The notes beneath the pieces are model-generated. The model had not been told where the DNA came from, searched no databases, and saw nothing but the letters and a program-made list of their open reading frames with translations. Shown here in pieces: positions 15,125 through 23,999 of a stretch of 31,712 nt of DNA (position 1 is its first letter; each line of letters starts with the position of its first letter). The position numbers were made by a program, and so were the translations under genes. The stretch comes from a virus, in IMG/VR virus record IMGVR_UViG_3300048121_001055, positions 1 to 31,712 of that record, one strand, 5' to 3'.

Positions 15125-18100
15125 GTGGCAGATACATTTGACTTCAACAACCCTCTCGGACTTGACGAGGAACTAGAAAAAGAAAACTCTTTATTGGGAT
15201 CTCCTGATATTGAGAAACCGCAAGAAGAGAAGCCCTCAGAGTTCAGCTTTGAAGACCCCCTCAGAGCAGAATACTTAAAACGAACAGCAACAGGTCCAGT
15301 TCCTTCTGACTTTGATGGAACCCCTATAGGTGCTGCCGTTGGTTTTATCGGAGATGTTTTTGTTAAGCCTATTCTTGAACTGGGAAAAGAAGCAGAAGAA
15401 AGATATCCTGACACAGTTTTTGAAAATACAAAGTATGTACTTGATGGCATTAAGGCAACAGACTTAAAATCTTCAGCAGAAAAAGTTTTTACTTTTGCCT
15501 CAATTGTTTCAACAGAAGAAGCAACAAAGTATGCAAGGGGTGAGGCTCAGTTAGGCGGTATTGATTATGGTGGAAGCGGATATGCTGACATGTATAATGC
15601 ACAGCTTCAGATCAGGTCCAAAGATAGATATAAAAATGACCCAAAATATAAAAAAGCTGTTGATGATAATTTAAAAAAAGCTCAAGAAGAGTCACAAAAA
15701 GAATTTAAACGCATTGATAAAGCTATTGCTAAAAAAAGAGCTGACAATAACCTAGGTCCTTACGGAAGTGATATATCAAGTGCAGTTGAAAGTATTGCTG
15801 TTATAGGAACGGGCATGGCTGTAAATTACCTTAGTGGTGGAACGTCTACTCCAGCCGTAACAAGTGCAACTCTTTCATACTTTGGTATACAGACCGCCGC
15901 CGCTTCATACTCAGAGGCAGTCCAGCAAGGGTTGCCGCATGAAACTGCCTTGGGCTATTCAACCATAAATGGAATACTGGAAGCTGGAACGGAAATGGTG
16001 CCAATTGTGAGATTTCTTTCCCCCAAAGGAAGAGGAACAATTAAAGACATAATTAAAACTGATTTAACAACAGTTGCCGCTGATGTTGGGATGGAAAATA
16101 TAAATTCTGTTTTACAAGAAATAAACTCAGTTTGGTTCGATCTAGAGTCAGAGTTAAAGACCGCATACGATAATCAAAACAATCCGCTGTATGAAGGAAG
16201 GTCTGTTGGAGAGGTTTTAGTAGATATAGCTGGTCACACCACCTTGTCTGCTGGAATGGCTTCAGGATCTATATCTGCAACCAGATCTGCTGGTGGCGTT
16301 GTTTATAGTCAAGAAGTAAAAGACTTTATAAGAAATCAAAAGGATAATCCTGAACTAGAATTATTTATAGAAAACTTTAATAACAATGTTAATAATTTAA
16401 CCCTTAACTACAACGCAATTGATAGTGCATCAAGAATACTTTTAGATCCAAACGCCAACGGCAAGGGATGGACCGCAGATGAGGTAATTGCATTAGAATA
16501 CTTTAATCAACCTTTTATAGATTTTAGAAAACCCCTGGTGGTTGGAGAGGAGGGAGAAGTTTCTCAGCCAGATGAATATGTAGAATCTCTTCAACTTAAG
16601 TTTCCAGCAAAAAAACAAGAAGGTTTTAATTTTGAGGACCCTCTTTCAGGTGGCTTGAAAAAGAAAGTTGCAGGACCTTTAACTTCTGAAATAGACCTGG
16701 ATCTGTCTCCAATAATAACTCAGAGGCTTGATGCAAACATAAATCTTCTTGAGACAGACCTGCCCCTCAACCCAACTTTAAATATAGACCAGATAAGAAA
16801 TGACTCATATGATCAAAAAGAATTAGATCTAACAAAAAATTTAATCATAGATACAAGAACCTTCGAAGAAAAATTCCTAGAGGAGCCATCTGGACAACAA
16901 AAGTATTATAGGTTTAGAGACTTAAATAACGAAGAGGGTATAAACGCTTCTAAAGGAATTATAGATTTAACCAAGTCAGGAATGCCACTTGATATATTTA
17001 CAGATCTTGATTTTGTTGGCGTGCATACCAAAGACAATAGATATAAAACATTTGATGCTTCATATGGAATCTACATGCCGACACTCAGGGGCGTATCCTT
17101 CTCTCCTATATCTGGAATATCAGAATTAAAATTTACAAACAAGTTAGGATCTAAGTTAAATTTAAGATCAACCATAGCCCATGAAATGGGACATCATATA
17201 GACTTTACAATTGCAAGATCTCCTAGCGATAATCTTAATATACTTCAACCAGCAACAGCAGAATCTCCTTTATTTAATTTACCAAACTTTAGCTACAACG
17301 AAGGCACAGGAACTCTAGATATTTCGGACAACTCTGGGGGGGAGATAATGAGAGAGGCACTCAGAATGTTCAATGAGGGTCAGAAGGGCAGATACTATGA
17401 CGGCAACATGCTTAGATATCCATTTAATGAAATGATTGGAATGAATGGAAGCATGACCCCAGCTCAAGAAAGAATGATTAAATCAGAGGTGTTTGGTCAG
17501 CTTCATGAATTATATTATACTAATAGATCACTGCTAGAAGAGAAGGCTCCAACAGCACTAAAATTAATAGAGGAACTAAACGATGCAATTTCAATTGACG
17601 GAACTACAAAGAAAGCTGAGAGAGTACAACTTGCTTTTCAAACACCCAGTGCCCAGCGAAGTATTGAGGTTTCAGACAGAAGAACAGACGCTGAAAATGA
17701 TAGATCAGGCGATAGCGTCCCAGAAGCCAGTGCAGGATTGGTTGGACAGGAAGAATCTACAGACGGGAACGGTGTTCGACCTAAAATATCAGAACTAAAA
17801 CAAGTAGGTACAACTGGTCAGGTTGTCGGAGCTCCAGAAGGAATGGACTCCAAACAAAAGGTAGGGGCACTCAGACGAAAAATGAGAGGTCTAGCCAAGG
17901 AAGGCGTTTCTCAAAAATTCTGGTACGAGCAAAGCGGTCAAGCTTTACTGGATATAACAAACAACAATAAAGAAGACGCAGATAAGCTTGCACAAGTTAT
18001 TGCAATAACCTCAACAGGAACCCCAGTAGAACCAAACTTCAACTATGCATTACAGGCTTATTATCAATATGTTGCTGGAGAAACGATAAAGACTGGAAGA

Positions 18101-21100
18101 TTCCCCCAAACGCAGAGCGAAAAGATAGTTAATGTTTTTGAGGGCAGGGACTGGAGCGGAAGAAAAACCAACGAATTTTATAACAACATTATGAGGGTCA
18201 TAGATCCGTCCAGGACACAGGGAGTAACCGTAGATGTTTGGATGGTCAGGGCATTTGGCTTTGATACTGACGCACCAACGCCAGCACAATATTCATTTGT
18301 AGAAAATGAAATACAGAAAATATCTAATCAACTTGGTTGGGAACCTCAACAGGTACAGGCTGCTATATGGACGGCACAAAAAGCTATCGGTGATGGGACC
18401 GATGTAAATGCTGCTGGGTTTAATTATGCCAATGCACTAGAAAAATCATTAGGTCAAATAAGCTGGGAGTCTATACCAGGAAGAACATCAGGGCATATGC
18501 CTGAGATGTTTGATGCACCATATGAACAGCTTCAAGAATACCATGTTGCAATATCAAAAGCCCTACAAGATGAAAACGGATCAGATTTTATTGCCAATAC
18601 TTTAGGAATACTATCGCCTGGAATAGTTGAGGCACCAGGATTCTTTGAGGGCAAGGTCAGCCCAGGATCACAAACACAAATAGCCTTAACAAAGATATAC
18701 AAGGCAGATCCAAAAACTCAATTTGCAAAACTAGAACCAGCGGCAGAGGACTTAGCAAAAGCATACTCAGCAGCTATTGGAATACTTTTGAAGCAGGACG
18801 GAGTTGGGTATCACAAACCATTCTTCCAAAAGGGAATAGCTAAGACCAAGTTAAATGGCATGGATATAGATATAGGAAGACCATTAACTGAAAACGAAAC
18901 TCAAATGATTGCGGAAGCAATGGAAAAAGAGTCAGGAATCAAGGACTATAACCCCATAGGAACAGCAAATGGTGCAAGGCTAATTAACTTCTCATACCTT
19001 GACATACCAAACTTAAAATTTAAAAAGATTGTAACCAATGTTTTAGATGGTGTACAATTTGAAAATAACGAAGAATATGTTGCTGGACAGTTTGCTTCCA
19101 GCGAAGGATATCTTTCTAACGACTGGAGTAAAGACAAAAATGGCGAAGGGTACATTCAAAATATTGGACGAATCTCACCCGATCTTCAAGGAAAGGTTGA
19201 GAATATCGTCAGGGAACTCAAACAGAGAATTGATGAAGTCGATCAAACCTTCTCAGAAAAATACGGATGGAAAAGAGATGAATCAATCAACTCAAACTAC
19301 ACAGGACAAGCAGACCTAACACCCCCAACCTTATCTAAAAAGGTTCTACCAGAAGAAGAATCTCAATTCGATATTTACGAGACAATGACATCCAACGATG
19401 CGTCTCAACTATTTCAAGCATTCTCAACTTTTCAAGAACAGGCTGTAGATAAACTAGACAGGCTAAAGGCTTTTGAAGAAAAGCTAGGAAAGTTTGTTAG
19501 CCCAAAAGAAATGAGAAGACTATCTGTTGTAAGAAAAACAGATGTGTATCATGGAAAGGTCAAATACGGAATGGACAAGGCTGTGGAGGCAACCACAGAA
19601 ATATCTGATTTTTTAAATAGCGTTAATATATCAAGAGAAGAGTTCAACGATTTTCTTAAAAACCTGCACGCCCCAGAAAGAAATAAAAAGATCAATGAAA
19701 AATACAACAAAGAAATACCCGAGCTTGAGGCTGAGCTTCTTATTGAAACGGAAAAAAGCAAAAGAACTGTCCTTAAAGGAAAGATCACTAAAAGAAAAAA
19801 TGTATTAGCAAAATACCAAGACAGTGGATCTGGAATAAAAACAGATAAGGCGATTGAAACTCTCGAGTCTCTTGGAATTAAGTTTAACGAAAAGACAAAC
19901 AAGGCAAGTGCAAATAATGAAAAAGGCAAGAACCTCTTAGACGCATTTAAGTTATTTGAATCATATCAACAGGACACATTAAATATATATAGAGATCAGG
20001 ATCTTGTGGATGAGCAAACCCTGGAGGACTGGGATAGTTCATATAGGTACTATGTCCCACTAGTTGGATTCTCTGTTGAAACTATTGAAGACAACTCACC
20101 AAAAGCAACTGGCGGTGGAATAAGTGTGTTTGGAAGAGAGGTAATGGAGGCTAAGGGAAGGACCTCTGAGTCAGGACCACCTCTAGAACAGGCTGTTATA
20201 AGAAGGCAGTCGGCTGTGGTTCGGGGAGAAAAGAACTTCATAGACAAATCCTTGGCGGAGCTTGTTAATACATTCCCAGATAAAAAGATATGGCAAGTTA
20301 GAGGTGTAAAAAGAAACGAAAGACCACACGCATGGGATGGCAAAGAATCTAAGATAGGATTTAAAGAAGACGGCAAACAAAAGTTTATTGTTATAAGAGA
20401 TGAAAGACTGGCAAAGGGATTAGATGCTTGGGGAAATAACAGCATGCATTGGTCAATTGGTGTTATGAGGGGGCTAACAGGAACACTATCCAGCCTATAT
20501 ACTTCTCTTGCACCAGAATTTATTGTTGGAAACTTCTTCAGGGATTACCAAACAGGGTACTTCAATCTATTAAAAGAACAAGAGATAGAGGGCGGGAGAG
20601 CACAGAACCTAGATCTAGCAAAAGCTTTTAAGCCAAACAATATAGCTAAGACAATGAGACAGCTTAAGGACGGCTATGTAACTAAAAACCTACAAGAAAA
20701 AGATCCAGAGACATTCGCACTCTTCGATGCATTCCAGAAGTTTGGCGGTCAGACTGGTTACGTTAATGCCAAAGACATAGATCAAATAGCAAAAGCCATG
20801 GAAGAGCTGTCTTTAGTTCACTCCGGAAAGGGAAAGGTAAACGCCAAGAAGGTCTACAATTCAACATTTAAAATGGTTGAGAACATAAACAATGCTATTG
20901 AAAACACTGCTAGGTTTGCTGTTTTTAAAGAATACATTAATGCCGCTGGTGGAACAAAAAAGGCATCCAAACAAGACTTCGATGATGCCGCTGTTCTCGC
21001 AAAGAACCTAACCATAAACTTTAACAGATCTGGAAAGCTTGGACCTGTTGTTAATGCATTTTATATTTTTGCAAACGCATCGGTTCAGGGTTCAGTAAAC

Positions 21101-22348
21101 ATGTTTAGGGGAATGAACCCAATAGGATTTGAGGATGGAAAAGTTGTTTGGAGTGGAGTTTCAAAGTCCGCAAAAAATATAATCGGTGGTCTTACTGGTC
21201 TTGGTGCACTTGTACAGATGTACTCAATGTTAATATCAGATGAGGACGAGGATGGAAAACTCCTTATTGACAAGATACCAGATCACGAAAAAGAAAGATT
21301 CATGGTTATCCCGATACCTGGCGTAAAGTTTCAGGATGGCGAGGTTAAATTTAATAAATACAGCAGAAGATATACCGTTAATGGCAAGCCATTTGCTTTA
21401 GCTATTCCTTTGCCATATGGGTATAACATATTCTATAACTTAGGAAGAATGGGAACCGAGGTGGCAAGTAAACCAATACTTGGATATCAAAAAAGAACAC
21501 CAGTAGAAATGAGCAAGGATATGGCTGGAATAGTATCTGGGGCATTCTCCCCAGTGGGTATAGGCTATTCTCAGGATCAAGGAATAGACCTTATAAAAAC
21601 AATTGTTCCATCAGTAGCTAAGCCATTGTATGAATCCAGGGTAAATGAAAAATGGACAGGAGCTCCAGTTTATAAAGAACAGTTTCCAGGAACAGCAGAA
21701 ACCCCACAATCATCAAGAAAGCTTAGAAACACTAATGAGTTCTATAGAGAATTTACAATGATGGTTAACAGTGCTACTGGTGGCGGTAAGTTTGACAAAG
21801 GAATGGTTGACTGGAGCCCAGACAAAATAAAGTTCTACTTGCAGTCCTATCTTGGTGGCATGTACACCATGGCTGAAAGAACAGCATCAATATCTGGAAA
21901 GGTATACAACAACCTTACAAAGGGAGCAAACGAAAGTATTGAGCTGAACGAGGTTCCATTTGTTAGAGTCATCACAGCAGATCCAATGGACTATGTTGAT
22001 GCAAGTAACTTTTACAAAAAGAAAGATCTTGTTGTTCAAAAAGTTGGAGAGTTTACAAACTATAAAAAAGATAACAACAAAGCTGCATTAAGAGACTATG
22101 TAGAAAGGACAGGATTTGATTCAGAATATCTTAAACTAGACAAGGCTGTAAAAGCAGCAGACAAAGAACTTAGAAAGCTAGGTCAAAGAGAAAAGACAAT
22201 TATGAATTTGCGAGAAAAGGATTACGCAAGGTATTCAAGACTGTCAGATCAAATAGATGAAGATAAGCATAAAATACATCTTAGATATAATAAGATCCTA
22301 CAAGATGGTTTAGATAGAATTGAGAAAAAGAAAAAGAAGCGGGACTAA
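15125..22348 (+). CDS. Giant polyvalent ejection protein with metallopeptidase motif and LPD38-like region
   Basis: A 2407-residue protein from GTG 15125, 3 nt after the previous stop. It probably travels with the DNA into the cell, as gp16-like proteins do. Visible parts: three F-x-F-[NE]-[ND]-P-L motifs (5-11, 40-46, 501-507); a Gly/Ala membrane-like stretch (about 225-260); a zincin motif HEMGHH (686-691; H686, E687, H690) with E near 740 as possible third ligand; a conserved-looking helical region (about 930-1090) with VTVDVWMVRAFG; Lys/Glu coil (1490-1590); an APERN element (about 1516-1520); an LPD38-like part (about 1790-1995) with VGNFFRDY and VNAFYIFANASVQG; a hydrophobic helix (2018-2037); and a Lys-rich C-terminus. 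Family: large polyvalent proteins. The peptidase target is unknown. Confidence 0.8.
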   Translation: MADTFDFNNPLGLDEELEKENSLLGSPDIEKPQEEKPSEFSFEDPLRAEYLKRTATGPVPSDFDGTPIGAAVGFIGDVFVKPILELGKEAEERYPDTVFENTKYVLDGIKATDLKSSAEKVFTFASIVSTEEATKYARGEAQLGGIDYGGSGYADMYNAQLQIRSKDRYKNDPKYKKAVDDNLKKAQEESQKEFKRIDKAIAKKRADNNLGPYGSDISSAVESIAVIGTGMAVNYLSGGTSTPAVTSATLSYFGIQTAAASYSEAVQQGLPHETALGYSTINGILEAGTEMVPIVRFLSPKGRGTIKDIIKTDLTTVAADVGMENINSVLQEINSVWFDLESELKTAYDNQNNPLYEGRSVGEVLVDIAGHTTLSAGMASGSISATRSAGGVVYSQEVKDFIRNQKDNPELELFIENFNNNVNNLTLNYNAIDSASRILLDPNANGKGWTADEVIALEYFNQPFIDFRKPLVVGEEGEVSQPDEYVESLQLKFPAKKQEGFNFEDPLSGGLKKKVAGPLTSEIDLDLSPIITQRLDANINLLETDLPLNPTLNIDQIRNDSYDQKELDLTKNLIIDTRTFEEKFLEEPSGQQKYYRFRDLNNEEGINASKGIIDLTKSGMPLDIFTDLDFVGVHTKDNRYKTFDASYGIYMPTLRGVSFSPISGISELKFTNKLGSKLNLRSTIAHEMGHHIDFTIARSPSDNLNILQPATAESPLFNLPNFSYNEGTGTLDISDNSGGEIMREALRMFNEGQKGRYYDGNMLRYPFNEMIGMNGSMTPAQERMIKSEVFGQLHELYYTNRSLLEEKAPTALKLIEELNDAISIDGTTKKAERVQLAFQTPSAQRSIEVSDRRTDAENDRSGDSVPEASAGLVGQEESTDGNGVRPKISELKQVGTTGQVVGAPEGMDSKQKVGALRRKMRGLAKEGVSQKFWYEQSGQALLDITNNNKEDADKLAQVIAITSTGTPVEPNFNYALQAYYQYVAGETIKTGRFPQTQSEKIVNVFEGRDWSGRKTNEFYNNIMRVIDPSRTQGVTVDVWMVRAFGFDTDAPTPAQYSFVENEIQKISNQLGWEPQQVQAAIWTAQKAIGDGTDVNAAGFNYANALEKSLGQISWESIPGRTSGHMPEMFDAPYEQLQEYHVAISKALQDENGSDFIANTLGILSPGIVEAPGFFEGKVSPGSQTQIALTKIYKADPKTQFAKLEPAAEDLAKAYSAAIGILLKQDGVGYHKPFFQKGIAKTKLNGMDIDIGRPLTENETQMIAEAMEKESGIKDYNPIGTANGARLINFSYLDIPNLKFKKIVTNVLDGVQFENNEEYVAGQFASSEGYLSNDWSKDKNGEGYIQNIGRISPDLQGKVENIVRELKQRIDEVDQTFSEKYGWKRDESINSNYTGQADLTPPTLSKKVLPEEESQFDIYETMTSNDASQLFQAFSTFQEQAVDKLDRLKAFEEKLGKFVSPKEMRRLSVVRKTDVYHGKVKYGMDKAVEATTEISDFLNSVNISREEFNDFLKNLHAPERNKKINEKYNKEIPELEAELLIETEKSKRTVLKGKITKRKNVLAKYQDSGSGIKTDKAIETLESLGIKFNEKTNKASANNEKGKNLLDAFKLFESYQQDTLNIYRDQDLVDEQTLEDWDSSYRYYVPLVGFSVETIEDNSPKATGGGISVFGREVMEAKGRTSESGPPLEQAVIRRQSAVVRGEKNFIDKSLAELVNTFPDKKIWQVRGVKRNERPHAWDGKESKIGFKEDGKQKFIVIRDERLAKGLDAWGNNSMHWSIGVMRGLTGTLSSLYTSLAPEFIVGNFFRDYQTGYFNLLKEQEIEGGRAQNLDLAKAFKPNNIAKTMRQLKDGYVTKNLQEKDPETFALFDAFQKFGGQTGYVNAKDIDQIAKAMEELSLVHSGKGKVNAKKVYNSTFKMVENINNAIENTARFAVFKEYINAAGGTKKASKQDFDDAAVLAKNLTINFNRSGKLGPVVNAFYIFANASVQGSVNMFRGMNPIGFEDGKVVWSGVSKSAKNIIGGLTGLGALVQMYSMLISDEDEDGKLLIDKIPDHEKERFMVIPIPGVKFQDGEVKFNKYSRRYTVNGKPFALAIPLPYGYNIFYNLGRMGTEVASKPILGYQKRTPVEMSKDMAGIVSGAFSPVGIGYSQDQGIDLIKTIVPSVAKPLYESRVNEKWTGAPVYKEQFPGTAETPQSSRKLRNTNEFYREFTMMVNSATGGGKFDKGMVDWSPDKIKFYLQSYLGGMYTMAERTASISGKVYNNLTKGANESIELNEVPFVRVITADPMDYVDASNFYKKKDLVVQKVGEFTNYKKDNNKAALRDYVERTGFDSEYLKLDKAVKAADKELRKLGQREKTIMNLREKDYARYSRLSDQIDEDKHKIHLRYNKILQDGLDRIEKKKKKRD

Positions 22349-22375
22349 TAAGTACATATACTAGTAGGGGGAAAT

Positions 22376-22459
22376 ATGACAAAGATTATTAACCCCGCTG
22401 TAAAACTAAGATATCAGAGTATTACTTACCTCACAAGCATCGCTCAAATAATCTTTTGA
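22376..22459 (+). CDS. Possible 27-residue ORF at the convergent junction
   Basis: ATG 22376 follows AGGGGG (22366-22371) at 4 nt spacing; the ORF ends at TGA 22457-22459, overlapping the 3' end of the opposing integrase gene by 54 nt. The product has a basic start and hydrophobic end (SIAQIIF). There is no support beyond the ribosome site, and the frame may be chance. The 57-nt gap between the giant gene and the integrase holds no clear terminator. Confidence 0.2.
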   Translation: MTKIINPAVKLRYQSITYLTSIAQIIF

Positions 22460-23206
22460 CAGATGTGCATACCTGTTGACGATGTTAAAGTCTGACCAAC
22501 CACCAAGATGTTGTAATGTGTGAAGCGGTGTTCCATTCTGCACATGGTGAGTAGCCCAAGTGTGGCGTATATCATGCCATCTAAATCCCTCAAGCTCAGC
22601 TTTCTTTAAAGCGTTATACCAGCCAGTGTTAGAAGCCCTGTTCATTTTTCTTCCAGAGTAGGTAAAAACATAAGGACCCTGTTGTTTAATTGATCCTAGA
22701 AGCTCTCTGCATTTATTGTTTAATGGAACGCAAAGGCTCTTCCCGTTCTTTGTTTCACTTCCGTCTATTGCTATCTGGTCTTTTTTTATGTCATCCCATT
22801 TAAGATTAAAGCAGTTGGACATCCTCACCCCAGTTAGGAGGCTAAATATAAAAGGCTTTTGCAAGTGAGAGGGGAGCTCCCTTTGCAGTCTTTTTATATC
22901 ATCAATGGTAAAGTATTTAATTCTTTTAGAATCTTCCTTTACTCTTTTGATTATGGGCTTAGTATCCAACCACCCTAACTCTTCGTAGGCGTACATAAGC
23001 ACAGCCCTGAAGTAGTTTAAATATCTGTTAACGGTACCAGGACTTTTCTTTATTCCCGATCTCGCCTTCACGATATGTTCTTTAGTAATATCTTTAAGAT
23101 CAACCCCATCAAAGAGCGGATCAAAGTATTTGCGATAGGTAAAGTCGTTCTTACCCATCTTATTGAACCTATAGTACTCAGTAACTGCTTCTTTCCATGT
23201 ATTCAT
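22406..23206 (-). CDS. int: Tyrosine recombinase integrase
   Basis: A 266-residue protein. An N-terminal SAM-like core-binding domain (1-95, TWKEAVTEYY, KSPGTVNRYLNYFRAVLMYA) is followed by the catalytic domain (about 96-266). Catalytic residues are R128 (TGVRMSN), K153 or K156 (TKNGKS), H211 and R214 (WHDIRHTWATH), W237 (GGWSD) in the H/W position and nucleophile Y246 (NRYAH). It lacks an arm-binding domain of usual size, so it is shorter than lambda Int. It should integrate the phage in the host chromosome. No attP core or tRNA fragment is recognisable beside it. It is the last gene of a leftward operon. Confidence 0.95.
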   Translation of the reverse strand: MNTWKEAVTEYYRFNKMGKNDFTYRKYFDPLFDGVDLKDITKEHIVKARSGIKKSPGTVNRYLNYFRAVLMYAYEELGWLDTKPIIKRVKEDSKRIKYFTIDDIKRLQRELPSHLQKPFIFSLLTGVRMSNCFNLKWDDIKKDQIAIDGSETKNGKSLCVPLNNKCRELLGSIKQQGPYVFTYSGRKMNRASNTGWYNALKKAELEGFRWHDIRHTWATHHVQNGTPLHTLQHLGGWSDFNIVNRYAHLSKDYLSDACEVSNTLIS

Positions 23207-23333
23207 TCTGAATCCTTTTTGGTCCGTTTAATAATTCTTTTAGTTTCAAAGCCCAAAGTTTTTTAAACTCTGGATCCCTAGCTCTCTTCTTCGCTTCGTT
23301 TAAAGCAACACATCTTCTGGTTATATTATCCAT
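23178..23333 (-). CDS. 51-residue basic protein upstream of integrase
   Basis: ATG at 23333 and TGA at 23178-23180; it overlaps the integrase start by 29 nt and the preceding 26-codon ORF by 3 nt or more. The product starts MDNITRRCVALNEAKKRAR and is a charged amphipathic helix rich in Lys/Arg/Glu with one Trp. I do not recognise a family. Its position and coupling suggest it could be a small partner or translational leader of the integrase, such as an excision or control protein, but no winged-helix or Xis motif is visible. Confidence 0.55.
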   Translation of the reverse strand: MDNITRRCVALNEAKKRARDPEFKKLWALKLKELLNGPKRIQNEYMERSSY

Positions 23334-23406
23334 TTAACAAAACCATTGCAGCGGCACACAAAAGCATACCCATTACAGAAATTATCATTAAGGTGTCATG
23401 CCTCAC
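23326..23406 (-). CDS. 26-residue membrane microprotein with strong ribosome site
   Basis: GTG at 23404-23406 is preceded on the minus strand by AAGGAGGT (23412-23419), a perfect Shine-Dalgarno with 5 nt spacing. The product, MRHDTLM then IISVMGMLLCAAAMVLLNG, is one short hydrophobic helix. It overlaps the end of the upstream gene by 11 nt and the next ATG by 8 nt. It may be a real single-pass peptide or a coupling leader for the following genes. Confidence 0.5.
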   Translation of the reverse strand: MRHDTLMIISVMGMLLCAAAMVLLNG

Positions 23407-23659
23407 AACTTACCTCCTTCTTGAATTCAACCATATGACCCAGCCAATCTCCTAAAGGTTTTACAACCTTGAAGTCATCTGTTGGGGTGCAATCTTCTAT
23501 TTCTACTTCCCACCTTTCCCAAGTATTGCCATGCTCTACAACAAGCACATCAATAATTACCCATATACGTTTACAGCGGATAACTCTTGCAGGATATATT
23601 TTATCGTTGTCAGTCCAGTCTTTATAATAAACAGTTTCATATGTTTGTAATTTAGCCAT
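23396..23659 (-). CDS. 87-residue hypothetical protein
   Basis: I chose ATG 23659, which overlaps the previous gene by 8 nt. A longer frame from 23776 would lie mostly inside that gene. The product has a small beta-rich domain (YETVYYKDWTDND, KRIWVIIDVLVVEHGNTW) and an acidic centre. No family is recognised. It belongs to the leftward operon that ends with integrase. Confidence 0.65.
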   Translation of the reverse strand: MAKLQTYETVYYKDWTDNDKIYPARVIRCKRIWVIIDVLVVEHGNTWERWEVEIEDCTPTDDFKVVKPLGDWLGHMVEFKKEVSCEA

Positions 23660-23939
23660 TTTTTGCCGCCTTCTTGTTGTCTCTGTGTAATTTATAAAGT
23701 CTTTTAAAAAACTGTATTTCTTCCTGCATGTTTCCCCATATTTCATCTTTGGCTTCTTGTCTTTTGTCTGTATCAAGTTTTGTTAGTATTTGAAAGTCTG
23801 ACTTCTTTGGTGTCCACCAGTTATAGTTTAAAGACTTGTATGCTGGTGATGGGTCTCCTTCTGTTTTCCACCTCCATTCAACAGTCCCATGTTTTGTGTC
23901 TTCATTAAAGACCAGTAATGCGTTTGGATATATGTCCAT
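23652..23939 (-). CDS. 95-residue hypothetical protein, first gene of the integrase operon
   Basis: It starts at ATG 23939, with AGGG upstream, and follows a near-consensus promoter. The protein has aromatic N-terminal strands (WRWKTEG, YNWWTPKKSDF) and a long charged helix from about residue 50 (RQEAKDEIWGNMQEEIQFF). I do not recognise it. First place in an integrase operon makes a regulator or host-takeover protein possible, but there is no HTH motif. Confidence 0.65.
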   Translation of the reverse strand: MDIYPNALLVFNEDTKHGTVEWRWKTEGDPSPAYKSLNYNWWTPKKSDFQILTKLDTDKRQEAKDEIWGNMQEEIQFFKRLYKLHRDNKKAAKNG

Positions 23940-23964
23940 ATTATTTCCCTATTTAATTAATAAT

Positions 23965-23980
23965 GTAAACATTGTAATTT
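23965..23980 (+). promoter_or_regulatory. Shared element GTAAAC-N4-TAATTT, copy 1
   Basis: The same two blocks with the same 4-nt spacing recur at 26993-27008, in the other promoter region of this window. Here it overlaps the -10 of the integrase-operon promoter. Candidate operator for a phage regulator. Confidence 0.4.
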
Positions 23981-23999
23981 ATTAATTCATGATTGTCAA
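23971..23999 (-). promoter_or_regulatory. Near-consensus sigma70-type promoter for the integrase operon
   Basis: On the minus strand TTGACA (23994-23999), a 17-nt spacer and TACAAT (23971-23976) precede the 95-residue gene by about 32 nt. The -35 box contains the TGA stop of the 143-residue gene, so it serves genes from 23939 leftward. An inverted repeat AATGT-AA-ACATT (23962-23973) overlaps the -10 and start region and could be an operator. Confidence 0.7.

Noticed and set aside
15118-15450. 110-residue minus-strand ORF
   Set aside because: Shadow of the N-terminus of the giant protein; no ribosome site and Ser/Pro-rich antisense composition.
22349-22405. Terminator from GGGG and CCCC blocks at the convergent junction
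   Set aside because: The loop would be over 20 nt and there is no T-run.
23660-23776. N-terminal extension of the 87-residue minus-strand gene
   Set aside because: It lies inside the 95-residue gene, which has its own promoter and start; an 8-nt overlap from ATG 23659 is more usual.
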